Below are positions 1 to 7,959 of a stretch of DNA of 21,763 nt, in pieces. The stretch is from Flavobacteriaceae bacterium UBA4022 (GTDB lineage Bacteria; Bacteroidota; Bacteroidia; Flavobacteriales; Flavobacteriaceae). The position numbers were made by a program, and so were the translations under genes. The notes beneath the pieces are model-generated. The model worked only from the letters and a program-made list of their open reading frames with translations, did no database searches and was not told the origin of the DNA. The stretch lies in contig DGAU01000016.1 of assembly GCA_002384055.1 (NCBI GenBank), forward strand, positions 181,021 through 202,783, in the 5' to 3' direction. Every line of letters begins with the position of its first letter. Position 1 is the stretch's first letter.

Positions 1-41
1 TGCTTTGATTTATGCTTTGATTTTTATCGAGAATTGACATC

Positions 42-2552
42 CTACATCTGGTTACCAAAAAACACGGCATTCATCAATAATTTATTGGTGCCATACCAAA
101 AGCCTCTAAAGTTGGTGTTGTCTGCAAAATAGCTTACCCTTCCACGTCCAAGGGCTTTGGTTTTGAATGCCGAAGAATTTTTCAACAAATCAAGATTGTC
201 ATTTGATATATATCCAGACAATAGGGGGCTTGCGGTATATTGTATGGGATTGTTGTAGCGTTTTTCATCGGCATCAATGAAGACCGTGGTGTTGCGAAAC
301 AGGGCCACGTGTTCATGATCATAGCCAAAGCTTATGGGATGAGAACGGTCCAATTGTGCTTCAAAAATAGCTCCGCCTATGACTTGGGCTCCGTTAAATA
401 GTTGACGTTGCTCAAAGCTGCTGTCTTGGTCTGTTTCTGGACCTTCTTTAATTGAAAGGGGCAATAATTCTTGTTTGTTTAACCATCGGGCAGCAGTTCG
501 GTAAGCAATTAAATGACCACCTTGTTGCACCCATTCTTTGATTTGCTTGGTCGCGGCGGCATCAAGGCCACTCCCATAAAGTGCGGGAACGATAATGGTG
601 CTATAACGACTTAGGTCTTTTCTTCTGAGTTGATCTGAGTCCAGCTTAGTAACGGGTATATCGAATCGCGTATCAAGCAGATGCCAAATTTCACCAGCAT
701 CATACGGGCTAACCCCATTGCCGACCAAAAGGGCAATGGATTTTGGCGCGACGGTTTCGAACATTTTGCTACCCAAGTCAATGCCTGTGGTCAGTCCAGT
801 ATCGAGTGGTGTAATGGATAGGCTACCGTCGTTAAGGCTCTCGAGAAATACCGTGATATCCTCTGGAGAAAGGAGCTGATTGTGTGCCACAATCATAAGG
901 GTGCCATAATCAAAACTTTGCCCCCCAAGTGAGAAGGGTTTCAGCGCTACTTTGACCCGAATGCCTTTTTTGTGCAGCGCAGCAAGTGCTTTTGGTGCAT
1001 CGTAATCGGTCCAACGCAGGGCATAAGCATAAGCCGATCGGATTGGTTGCGCTGGAGCAAGTATTGAGCCCTGGATCAGGTCTGCTTTCTGATCTGCGTT
1101 AATGGTCCCATAGTTAAGATCAAAGGCTAGGGGTAGTGTCCAAGCACTGATGTCATAAAACAAACTATCTTGGAATGTCGTCCGTTTTTCGAACATGGCC
1201 TCAATGAGCGTCGCTTGCTTTTGCTTTTTGGGAATGACAAAGGCGGATCCAGGGGTGAAAGTATGTCCCTGTGTTTTGACTGCGCTCTTTAGTCCATAAA
1301 CGGCTATTTTTTGCCGTTGCAATAAGTCGATAAAATGCTGCACCTTGCCTGGGTCATTGGCATCACCAAAAACGAAAGCGTCTTCGCGTTTGGTTTTACG
1401 GTCTCGGATCTGCGCATAAAACGAGCGTTGGTATGACAACAGTGTCGTGCGCATGGCTTGAGCGGCTTCGAGCGTTGACAAGGCAGCGGTGAGCTGATTT
1501 CTCACCGTAAAAGGAAAGGTCAAAATCCCATTGTCGCTCTCTTGCGCGTGGCCACGAGAAGATGCTTGCTCAAAAAGAATTCCCACGGCACCGTGTATGT
1601 CAGGAAAGGTCGATCCTTTGCCATAATAAAAGTCGTCGTAATCTTCTTGCGTGTAATAAAGACTCCCAAGGCCATCGAGCGCCTTAGCATGAAATTGGCC
1701 AATAGCTTCTGTCAATTCTTGGTTTTTTTTAGGGGTCAGCGGGTGGGTTCTTGAGGGAATGCCAGGTTGGAAAAAAAACGTGGCATTAGTCCCCATTTCA
1801 TGGTGATCCGTGAGTATGTTGGGGTACCATTGGTGAAATGTTTTAAGGCGGGCTTGACTCTCAGGAAGTTGCCCTGGCATCCAGTCACGATTCAGATCGA
1901 ACCAATAATGGTTGGTGCGCCCACCTGGCCATACCTCACTGTATTCTCGGTCATTGGGGTCGGGAGTCACATTTTGTGCCTTGTGCATGTTGGCCCAAGT
2001 CGAAAAGCGTTGCAGTCCATCTGGATTGAACGAAGGGTCCAACAGGATAATGGTATGATTCAATAAAGCCTCAATTTCTGGACCCTGTGCGGCCGCCAAA
2101 TGATAAGCCAATAAAAGAGAGGCGTTGGCACCACTGGGTTCATTTCCATGAATCGAAAAACCTTGGTTCACGACAATGGGCATCTCAGAGAGATCCATTT
2201 GAGCCCCTTCAGGCTCTGTTAACGCGACATGATTTTTGCGAATGTCTTCTATGCGTTTGTGATTTTGTGGAGCGGTAATGGTCAGTAAGACCAGTGGCCT
2301 TCCTTCGTAGGTCGTTCCACGTTTTTCAATGGTTATTCGATCGCTTGCCTGGGCCAAAACTTCCATGTAGGCCACAAGCTTATCGTGGGTTATGTGCCAT
2401 TGACCCACTTGGTGGCCAATAATGGCATCAGGAGTCGGTATCGCTGGGTCGTAGGTCGCGTGTTGTGGCAAATAATACCCCAAATCAATTTCTTGAGCCC
2501 AAGAATAGATCGAAAAAAAACTGAAGCATAAAATTAAAAGTGCTGTTCTCAT
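42..2552 (-). CDS. Secreted M14-family zinc carboxypeptidase with C-terminal amidotransferase-like domain
   Basis: This is a predicted exported metallopeptidase of 836 residues. I start it at 2552 because that Met opens a clean signal peptide (about residues 1-20, ending SWAQ). The in-frame extension upstream to 2702 would run through a terminator and into the DUF3276 gene. The M14 domain spans roughly residues 50-390. Zinc ligands are visible as H135 and E138 in HGNEPSG and a His in the DHHEMG motif (H250/H251). The NRDW motif (221-224) fits the substrate-carboxylate Asn/Arg pair, and E328 in GILFEQASSRG fits the catalytic Glu. A region from about residue 655 (ALLVGNGVSPYDAGEIWHLL) onward resembles a class I glutamine amidotransferase-like fold without an obvious catalytic Cys, as seen in large Bacteroidota M14 proteins. 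It probably processes peptides in the periplasm or outside the cell. The family call is firm; the substrate is unknown. Confidence 0.9.
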   Translation of the reverse strand: MRTALLILCFSFFSIYSWAQEIDLGYYLPQHATYDPAIPTPDAIIGHQVGQWHITHDKLVAYMEVLAQASDRITIEKRGTTYEGRPLVLLTITAPQNHKRIEDIRKNHVALTEPEGAQMDLSEMPIVVNQGFSIHGNEPSGANASLLLAYHLAAAQGPEIEALLNHTIILLDPSFNPDGLQRFSTWANMHKAQNVTPDPNDREYSEVWPGGRTNHYWFDLNRDWMPGQLPESQARLKTFHQWYPNILTDHHEMGTNATFFFQPGIPSRTHPLTPKKNQELTEAIGQFHAKALDGLGSLYYTQEDYDDFYYGKGSTFPDIHGAVGILFEQASSRGHAQESDNGILTFPFTVRNQLTAALSTLEAAQAMRTTLLSYQRSFYAQIRDRKTKREDAFVFGDANDPGKVQHFIDLLQRQKIAVYGLKSAVKTQGHTFTPGSAFVIPKKQKQATLIEAMFEKRTTFQDSLFYDISAWTLPLAFDLNYGTINADQKADLIQGSILAPAQPIRSAYAYALRWTDYDAPKALAALHKKGIRVKVALKPFSLGGQSFDYGTLMIVAHNQLLSPEDITVFLESLNDGSLSITPLDTGLTTGIDLGSKMFETVAPKSIALLVGNGVSPYDAGEIWHLLDTRFDIPVTKLDSDQLRRKDLSRYSTIIVPALYGSGLDAAATKQIKEWVQQGGHLIAYRTAARWLNKQELLPLSIKEGPETDQDSSFEQRQLFNGAQVIGGAIFEAQLDRSHPISFGYDHEHVALFRNTTVFIDADEKRYNNPIQYTASPLLSGYISNDNLDLLKNSSAFKTKALGRGRVSYFADNTNFRGFWYGTNKLLMNAVFFGNQM

Positions 2553-2592
2553 AGTTTGCGGTTCAAGAAATTTATGTTTAAAGATAAAAAAA

Positions 2593-2618
2593 AAGGCCGT
2601 TTCCTTAGAAACGGCCTT
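2593..2618 (-). terminator. Rho-independent terminator after the DUF3276 gene
   Basis: An 11-bp perfect stem (AAGGCCGTTTC / GAAACGGCCTT) encloses a 4-nt loop. Read on the minus strand it is followed by a run of about nine T (complement of the A-run at 2586-2594). It lies 22 bp past the stop of the DUF3276 gene and 40 bp before the M14 peptidase start. It therefore separates the two transcription units and argues against the N-terminally extended peptidase reading frame. Confidence 0.9.
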
Positions 2619-2640
2619 AATGGAATTAACCCTAGGGTCA

Positions 2641-3018
2641 TTAGATGTCTTCAAAGCGCACGTCCGTATAACTTGACGTTGTTTTTGAAGCTGTATCCTC
2701 ATGGTCTTTGGCTGTTTCTGCTGAATAATCCGTTTGATGACGATCGCTAATCACTTCTTCGCCTTTAGCATCCAGAACGTATTGGATCATATCGTCTAAA
2801 TGGTCCTTGAAATCAACAAAATCTTCTTTGTACAAATATATTTTGTGCTTTTTAAAGTGAAAGGATCCATCGTCGTTGGTGAATTTTTTACTCTCCGTAA
2901 TGGTCAAGTAATAATCCCCTGCTTTGGTTTCGCGTACATCGAAAAAATAGGTGCGGCGTCCAGCGCGCATGACTTTAGAATAAATTTCTTCTTTGTCCGA
3001 GGTGTATTGCTGACTCAT
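2641..3018 (-). CDS. DUF3276 (PUR-type) nucleic-acid-binding protein
   Basis: This 125-residue cytoplasmic protein belongs to the DUF3276 family. Its Borrelia relative BpuR has a PUR-repeat fold and binds DNA and RNA. The conserved part is about residues 8-90: EIYSKVMRAGRRTYFFDVR, then YYLTITESKK, then KKHKIYLYKEDF followed by an amphipathic helix. This is the beta-strand plus helix order of a single PUR repeat, so the protein would be expected to dimerise. The C-terminal 35 residues are acidic, Ser/Thr-rich and probably disordered. It follows the ABC transporter with a 68-bp gap, which holds a plausible promoter of its own, and it ends at a strong terminator. A role in nucleoid or RNA binding is inferred from the family only. 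Confidence 0.88.
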   Translation of the reverse strand: MSQQYTSDKEEIYSKVMRAGRRTYFFDVRETKAGDYYLTITESKKFTNDDGSFHFKKHKIYLYKEDFVDFKDHLDDMIQYVLDAKGEEVISDRHQTDYSAETAKDHEDTASKTTSSYTDVRFEDI

Positions 3019-3047
3019 AATGGTTGTTATTTAGTGGTCGACTAGCT

Positions 3048-3077
3048 CAAAAATCTAAAAAAAAACCAAATCAGCAA
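3048..3077 (-). promoter_or_regulatory. Candidate Bacteroidota promoter for the DUF3276 gene
   Basis: On the minus strand, TTG (3075-3077) is separated by 19 nt from GATTTTTG (3048-3055), which matches TAnnTTTG at all but the first base. The distance to the start codon at 3018 is about 30 nt. The match is imperfect and the region is A/T-rich, so this is only suggestive. Confidence 0.4.
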
Positions 3078-3086
3078 AAGCAAACC

Positions 3087-4838
3087 TTACATTTCTTTTT
3101 CGACGAGTTGTTTTTCGTAAAGTTTTTTGTAATAGCCCGGAACGTTGAGTAGCTCATTATGAGACCCTTGCTGGATTACAGTGCCATGATCCAGCACCAA
3201 TATACGGTCTGCATTTTTGACCGTTGAGACGCGGTGGCTGACGATGATCGTGGTCTTGTCTTTGCCATAGGCCAACAAATTGGAGAGTATGGCTTCTTCT
3301 GTCTCGGTATCGACGGCACTCAAACAGTCGTCAAGTAAAAGAATTTGGGCATCTTTAATCAGTGCGCGCGCTATAGAGACCCGCTGCTTTTGTCCGCCAC
3401 TCAGGGTGATTCCACGCTCACCTAAGACCGTATCATAGCCCTTTTTAAAACCCATAATATTGTCGTGCACCACGGCCCGCTTGGCCACCGATTCAATTTC
3501 TTCTTGGGTGGCATCAGCTTTGCCAAATTTGATGTTATCCAAAATGGATTCACTGAAAAGAAAAGCATCTTGAGGTACGTATCCAATGGCATTACGCAGG
3601 TCATATAAATTGATGGTTTTGGCAGCTATACCATCCATAGTATAGGCACCTGAATCAATATCGTATAAGCGTGCAATGAGTTCCAGTAAAGTTGATTTTC
3701 CTGAACCCGTATGGCCAATAATCGCGAAGGTTTCCCCTGGATTTACGGTAAAAGAAACCTTGTTTAGGGCCTGTATTTTGGTATCGGGGTAGGTGAAACT
3801 GACTTGGTCAAAGTCAATAACGCCCTTGACCTGCTGCCGCTCTTGGCTATGGTTGATGATTTGGGGTTCTTGTTTGAGGAATTCATTGATGCGCCCTTGA
3901 GAGGCTTCGGCTTGTTGTACCATCGAAGAAACCCAGCCGACAATGGCTACTGGCCAGGTGAGCATATTGACATAAATTAAAAATTCGACGATTGTCCCGA
4001 AGTCAATCTCTCCTTGGATGTATTGATTGCCTCCGACATAAATGACCAAGATATTACTCAAGCCAATAAGAAGGATCATGAGTGGAAAAAAGAGGGCCTG
4101 AACCTGAGTGAGGTCAATGTTTTTGTCTTTACTGTGATTGGCCAGTGTGACAAATTCTTGTTGGCTTCGGTGCTCTAAACCATAAGCCTTGATAACGCTG
4201 ATTCCGCTAAATCGCTCTTGCGTAAATGTGGTCAATTGCGACAAATATTTTTGAACAATCGCACTGCGTTTATGAATGGCAATACTCAATTTATAAATCC
4301 CAATGGATAAAAAGGGCAGGGGTCCCACAGCATATAGGGTCAGTATGGGCGCAGTATAAAGCATATAGCTTATCGCAACGACAAACAAGGTGACGGTCGT
4401 GGTACTGTACATCAATGCAGGGCCTGCATACATGCGAATCTTGGAAACGTCTTCACTGATGCGGTTCATTAAATCACCCGTGCGATTAGATTTGTAAAAA
4501 TTAAGGGATAAGCGCTCGTAATGACGAAAAACTTCATTTTTTAAATCGTATTCGATATATCGCGAGACCACAATGATGGTTTGCCGCATTAAAAAAGTAA
4601 AAAACCCAGAGAGTAAGGCGGCGCCAATGATCAGGGCAATATCCATTGCTAGATCACTTTTGAGCGTGGCATAACTGCTCTCTCCAGTAATGTATTGTTT
4701 GATGCTGTCGACCGCATCTCCAATTTTGGCAGGCACTACGATACGAAATATCGTTGCGACGGCAGTAATGAGCAGGCCAACAATGAGTCGGCCACTATAG
4801 GTGACAAAATATTTATTAATGTATGCGAGTTCCTTCAT
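3087..4838 (-). CDS. ABC exporter half-transporter (fused membrane and ATPase domains)
   Basis: This 583-residue type I ABC exporter subunit sits in the inner membrane and would drive ATP-dependent efflux of a lipid, drug or peptide. The membrane domain covers about residues 15-310 with hydrophobic segments near 17-36, 66-84, 141-178 and 248-300. The ATPase domain covers about 340-575: Walker A GHTGSGKS (375-382), Q-loop Q423, signature LSGGQ (479-483), Walker B ILLLDD (499-504), D-loop SAVD (507-510) and H-loop H535. The residue after the Walker B Asp is D504 where an active site normally has Glu. This is typical of the degenerate half of heterodimeric exporters such as MdlA/BmrC-like subunits. 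No partner subunit lies in the window. The transporter class is firm; the substrate is unknown. Confidence 0.92.
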   Translation of the reverse strand: MKELAYINKYFVTYSGRLIVGLLITAVATIFRIVVPAKIGDAVDSIKQYITGESSYATLKSDLAMDIALIIGAALLSGFFTFLMRQTIIVVSRYIEYDLKNEVFRHYERLSLNFYKSNRTGDLMNRISEDVSKIRMYAGPALMYSTTTVTLFVVAISYMLYTAPILTLYAVGPLPFLSIGIYKLSIAIHKRSAIVQKYLSQLTTFTQERFSGISVIKAYGLEHRSQQEFVTLANHSKDKNIDLTQVQALFFPLMILLIGLSNILVIYVGGNQYIQGEIDFGTIVEFLIYVNMLTWPVAIVGWVSSMVQQAEASQGRINEFLKQEPQIINHSQERQQVKGVIDFDQVSFTYPDTKIQALNKVSFTVNPGETFAIIGHTGSGKSTLLELIARLYDIDSGAYTMDGIAAKTINLYDLRNAIGYVPQDAFLFSESILDNIKFGKADATQEEIESVAKRAVVHDNIMGFKKGYDTVLGERGITLSGGQKQRVSIARALIKDAQILLLDDCLSAVDTETEEAILSNLLAYGKDKTTIIVSHRVSTVKNADRILVLDHGTVIQQGSHNELLNVPGYYKKLYEKQLVEKEM

Positions 4839-4883
4839 GTTGCGATGACTGCTTGGATCATTGTTATTTTTGAGTCATTTTCT

Positions 4884-4914
4884 TTGTAGAACGTGCAATA
4901 CTTAGGTATTTTTG
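4884..4914 (+). promoter_or_regulatory. Promoter of the leucine dehydrogenase gene
   Basis: TTG (4884-4886), a 20-nt spacer and TATTTTTG (4907-4914) give a full match to the Bacteroidota -33/-7 pattern TTG-N17-23-TAnnTTTG. It ends 26 nt before the ATG at 4941, which leaves room for a short leader. Confidence 0.7.
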
Positions 4915-4940
4915 CACTGCATTTTTAAGACTTCCACAAT

Positions 4941-6038
4941 ATGATAAAAGAAGTGATTGATTCTAAAGCACTCCGTCATCTAACTCCTGTATTCGGCCAC
5001 GAGGCTTTCAGTGACCATGAGCAAGTTGTTTTTTGCCATGACAAAGATACTGGATTACGGGCAATAATTGGTATCCACAATACGGTTTTAGGCCCAGCTT
5101 TAGGCGGGACACGTATGTGGAATTACGCAACCGAATATGAAGCCTTAACGGATGTTTTGCGCTTGTCTCGAGGCATGACTTATAAGTCAGCCATTACGGG
5201 ATTAAATTTAGGCGGAGGAAAGGCGGTCATCATTGGTGATGCGAAGACCCAAAAGACCCCTGAGTTGATGTTGAAGTTTGCTGAATTTGTGCATGGCTTG
5301 AGTGGACGTTATATTACGGCAGAGGATGTGGGTATGGAGACCGCTGATATGGATCTTGTGCGCACGGTAACCCCATATGTTACCGGAATTTCTGAAGATA
5401 AAGGTGGCGCAGGCAATCCTTCTCCAATAACGGCTTATGGTGTGTTTATGGGAATGAAAGCTGCCGCTAAATTCACTTATGGTTCAGAAGACTTAGAAAA
5501 TAAAAAAGTACTCGTGCAAGGTGTCGGCCATGTGGGCGAAGCTCTGGTAGAGCATTTGACCAATGAAGGCGCTCAAGTGGTCATCAGCGATATCAGTCAA
5601 GAGCGTCTTGAAATCGTCCGTGACAAATACCACGCAACGATCTTTCAAGGAGCCGATTTATATGCGGCTGATGTGGATATTTATGCGCCATGTGCTTTGG
5701 GAGCGACCATCAATGACCAAACGCTAAAGGTGCTTAAAGCAAAAATCATCGCGGGTGCCGCCAATAATCAATTGGCTCAAGAACACCTCCACGGTAATGC
5801 GCTAAGGGCTAAGGGTATAGTTTATGCTCCTGATTTTTTGATAAATGCAGGTGGGATCATCAATGTATACGCTGAATTAGAGAATTATGGTCGCCAAGAA
5901 ATTATGCGGAAAACCGAAAACATTTACGATACAACCTTGGAGATATTAAATTTAGCTGCCAAAGAAGGAGTGACCTCACATCATGCTGCTTTGGAGGTCG
6001 CACAGCAACGTATCGACGCCCGTAAAAGGGAAAAATAA
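4941..6038 (+). CDS. Leucine dehydrogenase-type Glu/Leu/Phe/Val dehydrogenase
   Basis: This 365-residue cytoplasmic NAD-dependent enzyme would deaminate branched-chain amino acids, chiefly leucine to 4-methyl-2-oxopentanoate, and run in reverse for synthesis. The substrate domain shows GPALGGTRMW (51-60), TYKSAITGLNLGGGKAV (80-96) with the two family lysines K82 and K94, and AEDVGM (127-132). The dinucleotide domain shows the GVGHVG loop (194-199) with D217 at the end of the next strand, where NAD-preferring enzymes carry an acidic residue. The length fits leucine/phenylalanine dehydrogenases rather than the longer glutamate dehydrogenases. A good promoter lies upstream, and nusB follows after 54 bp. 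Leucine over phenylalanine or valine is inferred from family resemblance and taxon. Confidence 0.92.
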   Translation: MIKEVIDSKALRHLTPVFGHEAFSDHEQVVFCHDKDTGLRAIIGIHNTVLGPALGGTRMWNYATEYEALTDVLRLSRGMTYKSAITGLNLGGGKAVIIGDAKTQKTPELMLKFAEFVHGLSGRYITAEDVGMETADMDLVRTVTPYVTGISEDKGGAGNPSPITAYGVFMGMKAAAKFTYGSEDLENKKVLVQGVGHVGEALVEHLTNEGAQVVISDISQERLEIVRDKYHATIFQGADLYAADVDIYAPCALGATINDQTLKVLKAKIIAGAANNQLAQEHLHGNALRAKGIVYAPDFLINAGGIINVYAELENYGRQEIMRKTENIYDTTLEILNLAAKEGVTSHHAALEVAQQRIDARKREK

Positions 6039-6092
6039 ACCTATATTTGCCGGGCATAACAGTATGCCTTAAACACAAACGTTCTTTTAATT

Positions 6093-7037
6093 ATGCTTAC
6101 CAGACGCCACATTAGAGTTAAAGTGCTACAATCCCTTTATGCTTGGTCACAAGACAAGCAACCCGATTACGCGCCACAACACAAGTTTTTAGCCCATAGT
6201 TTAGAGCATATGCAGGATCTTCAAGCCCTGATGCTTTTGGCCCTTGTTGCTATTCGGGATCATGCGCAAAAGTTTTTAGAAAAATCACAACTAAAGCATT
6301 TGGCTAGTGATTTGGAAAGAAATCCAAGCTTTAATTTACTACAAAACAAGGTTATCGAGATGTTGGCAGTCCATCCAGGCCTAAAAGTATTCGCCAAAAA
6401 TAGAAAACTAACCCACTGGATCAAGGACGACGAATACATTGCGATTCTTTTTAATGCGTTGAAATCATGGGACGGATACAATGATTATCTGGCCTTAACG
6501 GACCCAAGTTTTGATCAAGACAAAGCATTCGTGATCCAAATGTATCGCGAAGTTTTGGCGCCTAATGACAAGCTTTACGAATATTTAGAAGACAAGAGTC
6601 TCACGTGGGTCGATGATTTTCCGTGGGTGAACACAGCCATAGTCAAAACCTTTAACAAGTTGAGTGAAAAAAACCCAAGCACCTTGTTTGTGCCCGGTGT
6701 TTTCAAAGACAAAGAGGATAGAGCCTTTAGTAAGATGCTGTTTCAGAAAGTATTGGACAGTACCCAGGAGTTAGACGAAGTCATGAAAGGTAAGACCCCA
6801 AATTGGGACCAAGAACGCATTGCGGACCTTGATTTGCTCATTCTTCGCATGGGTATCACCGAGTTCTTATACTTTCCATCAATTCCTGTTCGGGTCACCA
6901 TCAATGAATATTTAGAGATCGCTAAGGAGTACTCGACTCCCAAGAGCAGCCTTTTTATTAATGGTATTTTGGATCACATTGTGAAGGAGTTTATGGAGCA
7001 GGGTAAATTGAATAAAAGTGGCCGCGGCCTTACATAA
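6093..7037 (+). CDS. nusB: Transcription antitermination factor NusB (long Bacteroidota form)
   Basis: NusB binds NusE/S10 and boxA RNA to form antitermination complexes, chiefly on rRNA operons. The protein has 314 residues, about twice the length of E. coli NusB, as is usual in Bacteroidota. The N-terminus MLTRRHIRVKVLQSLYAW keeps the R-R-x-R-x-x-x-LQ-x-L-Y pattern that starts the fold. The recognisable remainder of the NusB domain is at about 215-302, with NWDQERIADLDLLILRMGITEFL and the VTINEYLEIAKEYSTPKSSLFINGILD helix pair. The middle is a lineage insertion with little recognisable sequence. TATATTTG at 6042-6049 matches a -7 element but has no TTG at the right distance. The gene heads the common nusB-DUF1573-yajC order. 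Confidence 0.92.
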   Translation: MLTRRHIRVKVLQSLYAWSQDKQPDYAPQHKFLAHSLEHMQDLQALMLLALVAIRDHAQKFLEKSQLKHLASDLERNPSFNLLQNKVIEMLAVHPGLKVFAKNRKLTHWIKDDEYIAILFNALKSWDGYNDYLALTDPSFDQDKAFVIQMYREVLAPNDKLYEYLEDKSLTWVDDFPWVNTAIVKTFNKLSEKNPSTLFVPGVFKDKEDRAFSKMLFQKVLDSTQELDEVMKGKTPNWDQERIADLDLLILRMGITEFLYFPSIPVRVTINEYLEIAKEYSTPKSSLFINGILDHIVKEFMEQGKLNKSGRGLT

Positions 7038-7109
7038 AAATAAAAAAATCCCTACATTAGCCCACTCAAATTCAATCATTATATATCTTTTAATCTAAAA
7101 CAAAGCATC

Positions 7110-7589
7110 ATGAAAAAGACATTATTTCTTGTCGCCTTGGTGGCAGCATTCACTTTTACTTCTTGTAAAGACAACGCGACTGACAAAGTAAGTGCAGATG
7201 GCGTAGCTGCAGCGGCAGAACGCGATACACAAGCGCAAAAATTCCCTTCAATGGCTTTCGACGAAAGTTCATTCGATTTCGGCACCATCAATCAGGGTGA
7301 GCCTCAAGAGCACATATTTCGTTTCACCAACAATGGTGATGCCGATCTTGTGATCGTTGACGCTAAAAGTTCATGTGGTTGTACGGTTCCTGAATACCCA
7401 AAAGCACCTCTTGCTCCAGGCGAATCAGGTGAGTTATTGGTGAAGTTTAACGGAAGTGGTAAAAACCAAGTCAGTAAGACAGTAACCATTACAGCAAACA
7501 CGCAAAAAGGTAAAGAGATGATCAGCATCAAAGCCTTCGTGACGCCAAGAGATGGCGCTGTAGAAGGTTCGCCAATCAAGGTTCAATAA
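7110..7589 (+). CDS. DUF1573 lipoprotein
   Basis: This is a predicted lipoprotein of 159 residues. The signal peptide ends in the lipobox FTSC with the lipidated Cys at 19. A low-complexity Ala-rich linker follows (about 28-43). The DUF1573 domain covers about 48-145 and shows FDFGTINQGE, HIFRFTNNGD, the family's CGCT motif (89-92), LAPGESGELLVKF and TITANT. The domain has an immunoglobulin-like beta-sandwich pattern related to ASH/MSP-type domains. The paired Cys residues could form a disulfide or bind a metal; the sequence does not settle which. It lies between nusB and yajC, an arrangement often kept in Flavobacteriia, so a link to the envelope is likely, but the function is not known. Confidence 0.88.
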   Translation: MKKTLFLVALVAAFTFTSCKDNATDKVSADGVAAAAERDTQAQKFPSMAFDESSFDFGTINQGEPQEHIFRFTNNGDADLVIVDAKSSCGCTVPEYPKAPLAPGESGELLVKFNGSGKNQVSKTVTITANTQKGKEMISIKAFVTPRDGAVEGSPIKVQ

Positions 7590-7609
7590 GACCAAACGCC
7601 TCATTAATT

Positions 7610-7897
7610 ATGGAAAGTATTCAAGGCTTTGCGCCACTTATTTTAATGTTTCTTGTGGTGTATCTTTTTATGATACGCCCACAAATGAAGCGCGCCAAAC
7701 AAGAAAAGAAGTTTGCCGCTGAAATGAAAAAAGGAGATAAGGTTGTTACCAAAAGTGGCCTTCATGCCAAGGTTCTCGAACTCAATGACGATGAGACATG
7801 TGTCTTAGAGTCCGGTGCAGGAAAACTTAAGTACGAGCGTTCTGCAATTTCTTTAGAGCTCAGTCAAAAGCTTAACAAAGAAAAGTCAGCGAAATAA
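7610..7897 (+). CDS. yajC: Preprotein translocase accessory subunit YajC
   Basis: YajC associates with SecDF in the inner membrane and supports Sec-dependent export. This 95-residue protein has one transmembrane helix (about 6-23, FAPLILMFLVVYLFMI) followed directly by the conserved RPQMKRAKQEKKF segment. The soluble domain has the typical KKGDKVVTKSGLHAKV motif (40-55). Length and architecture are normal. It starts 20 bp after the DUF1573 gene and ends at a strong bidirectional terminator, so it is the last gene of the nusB cluster here. Confidence 0.95.
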   Translation: MESIQGFAPLILMFLVVYLFMIRPQMKRAKQEKKFAAEMKKGDKVVTKSGLHAKVLELNDDETCVLESGAGKLKYERSAISLELSQKLNKEKSAK

Positions 7898-7911
7898 TTA
7901 AAGGTTAAATC

Positions 7912-7946
7912 AAAAAAAAAGCCGCTCGATAGAGCGGCTTTTTTTT
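7912..7946. terminator. Bidirectional Rho-independent terminator between yajC and the convergent OMP gene
   Basis: Stem GCCGCTC (7921-7927), loop GATA and stem GAGCGGC (7932-7938) are flanked by nine A (7912-7920) and eight T (7939-7946). The A/T flanks extend the pairing and provide a U-tract in both directions. It lies 14 bp after the yajC stop and 13 bp before the stop of the minus-strand gene ending at 7960, so it can serve both. Confidence 0.93.
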
Positions 7947-7959
7947 GTCCTTAATTTTA

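Noticed and set aside
1..24. Short direct repeat of tgctttgattt at the window start
   Set aside because: It is two 11-bp copies at 12-bp spacing in A/T-rich sequence at the window edge, with no flanking context to interpret.
2553..2702. In-frame N-terminal extension of the M14 peptidase
   Set aside because: It would hide the signal peptide, contain the 2593-2618 terminator and overlap the DUF3276 coding region.
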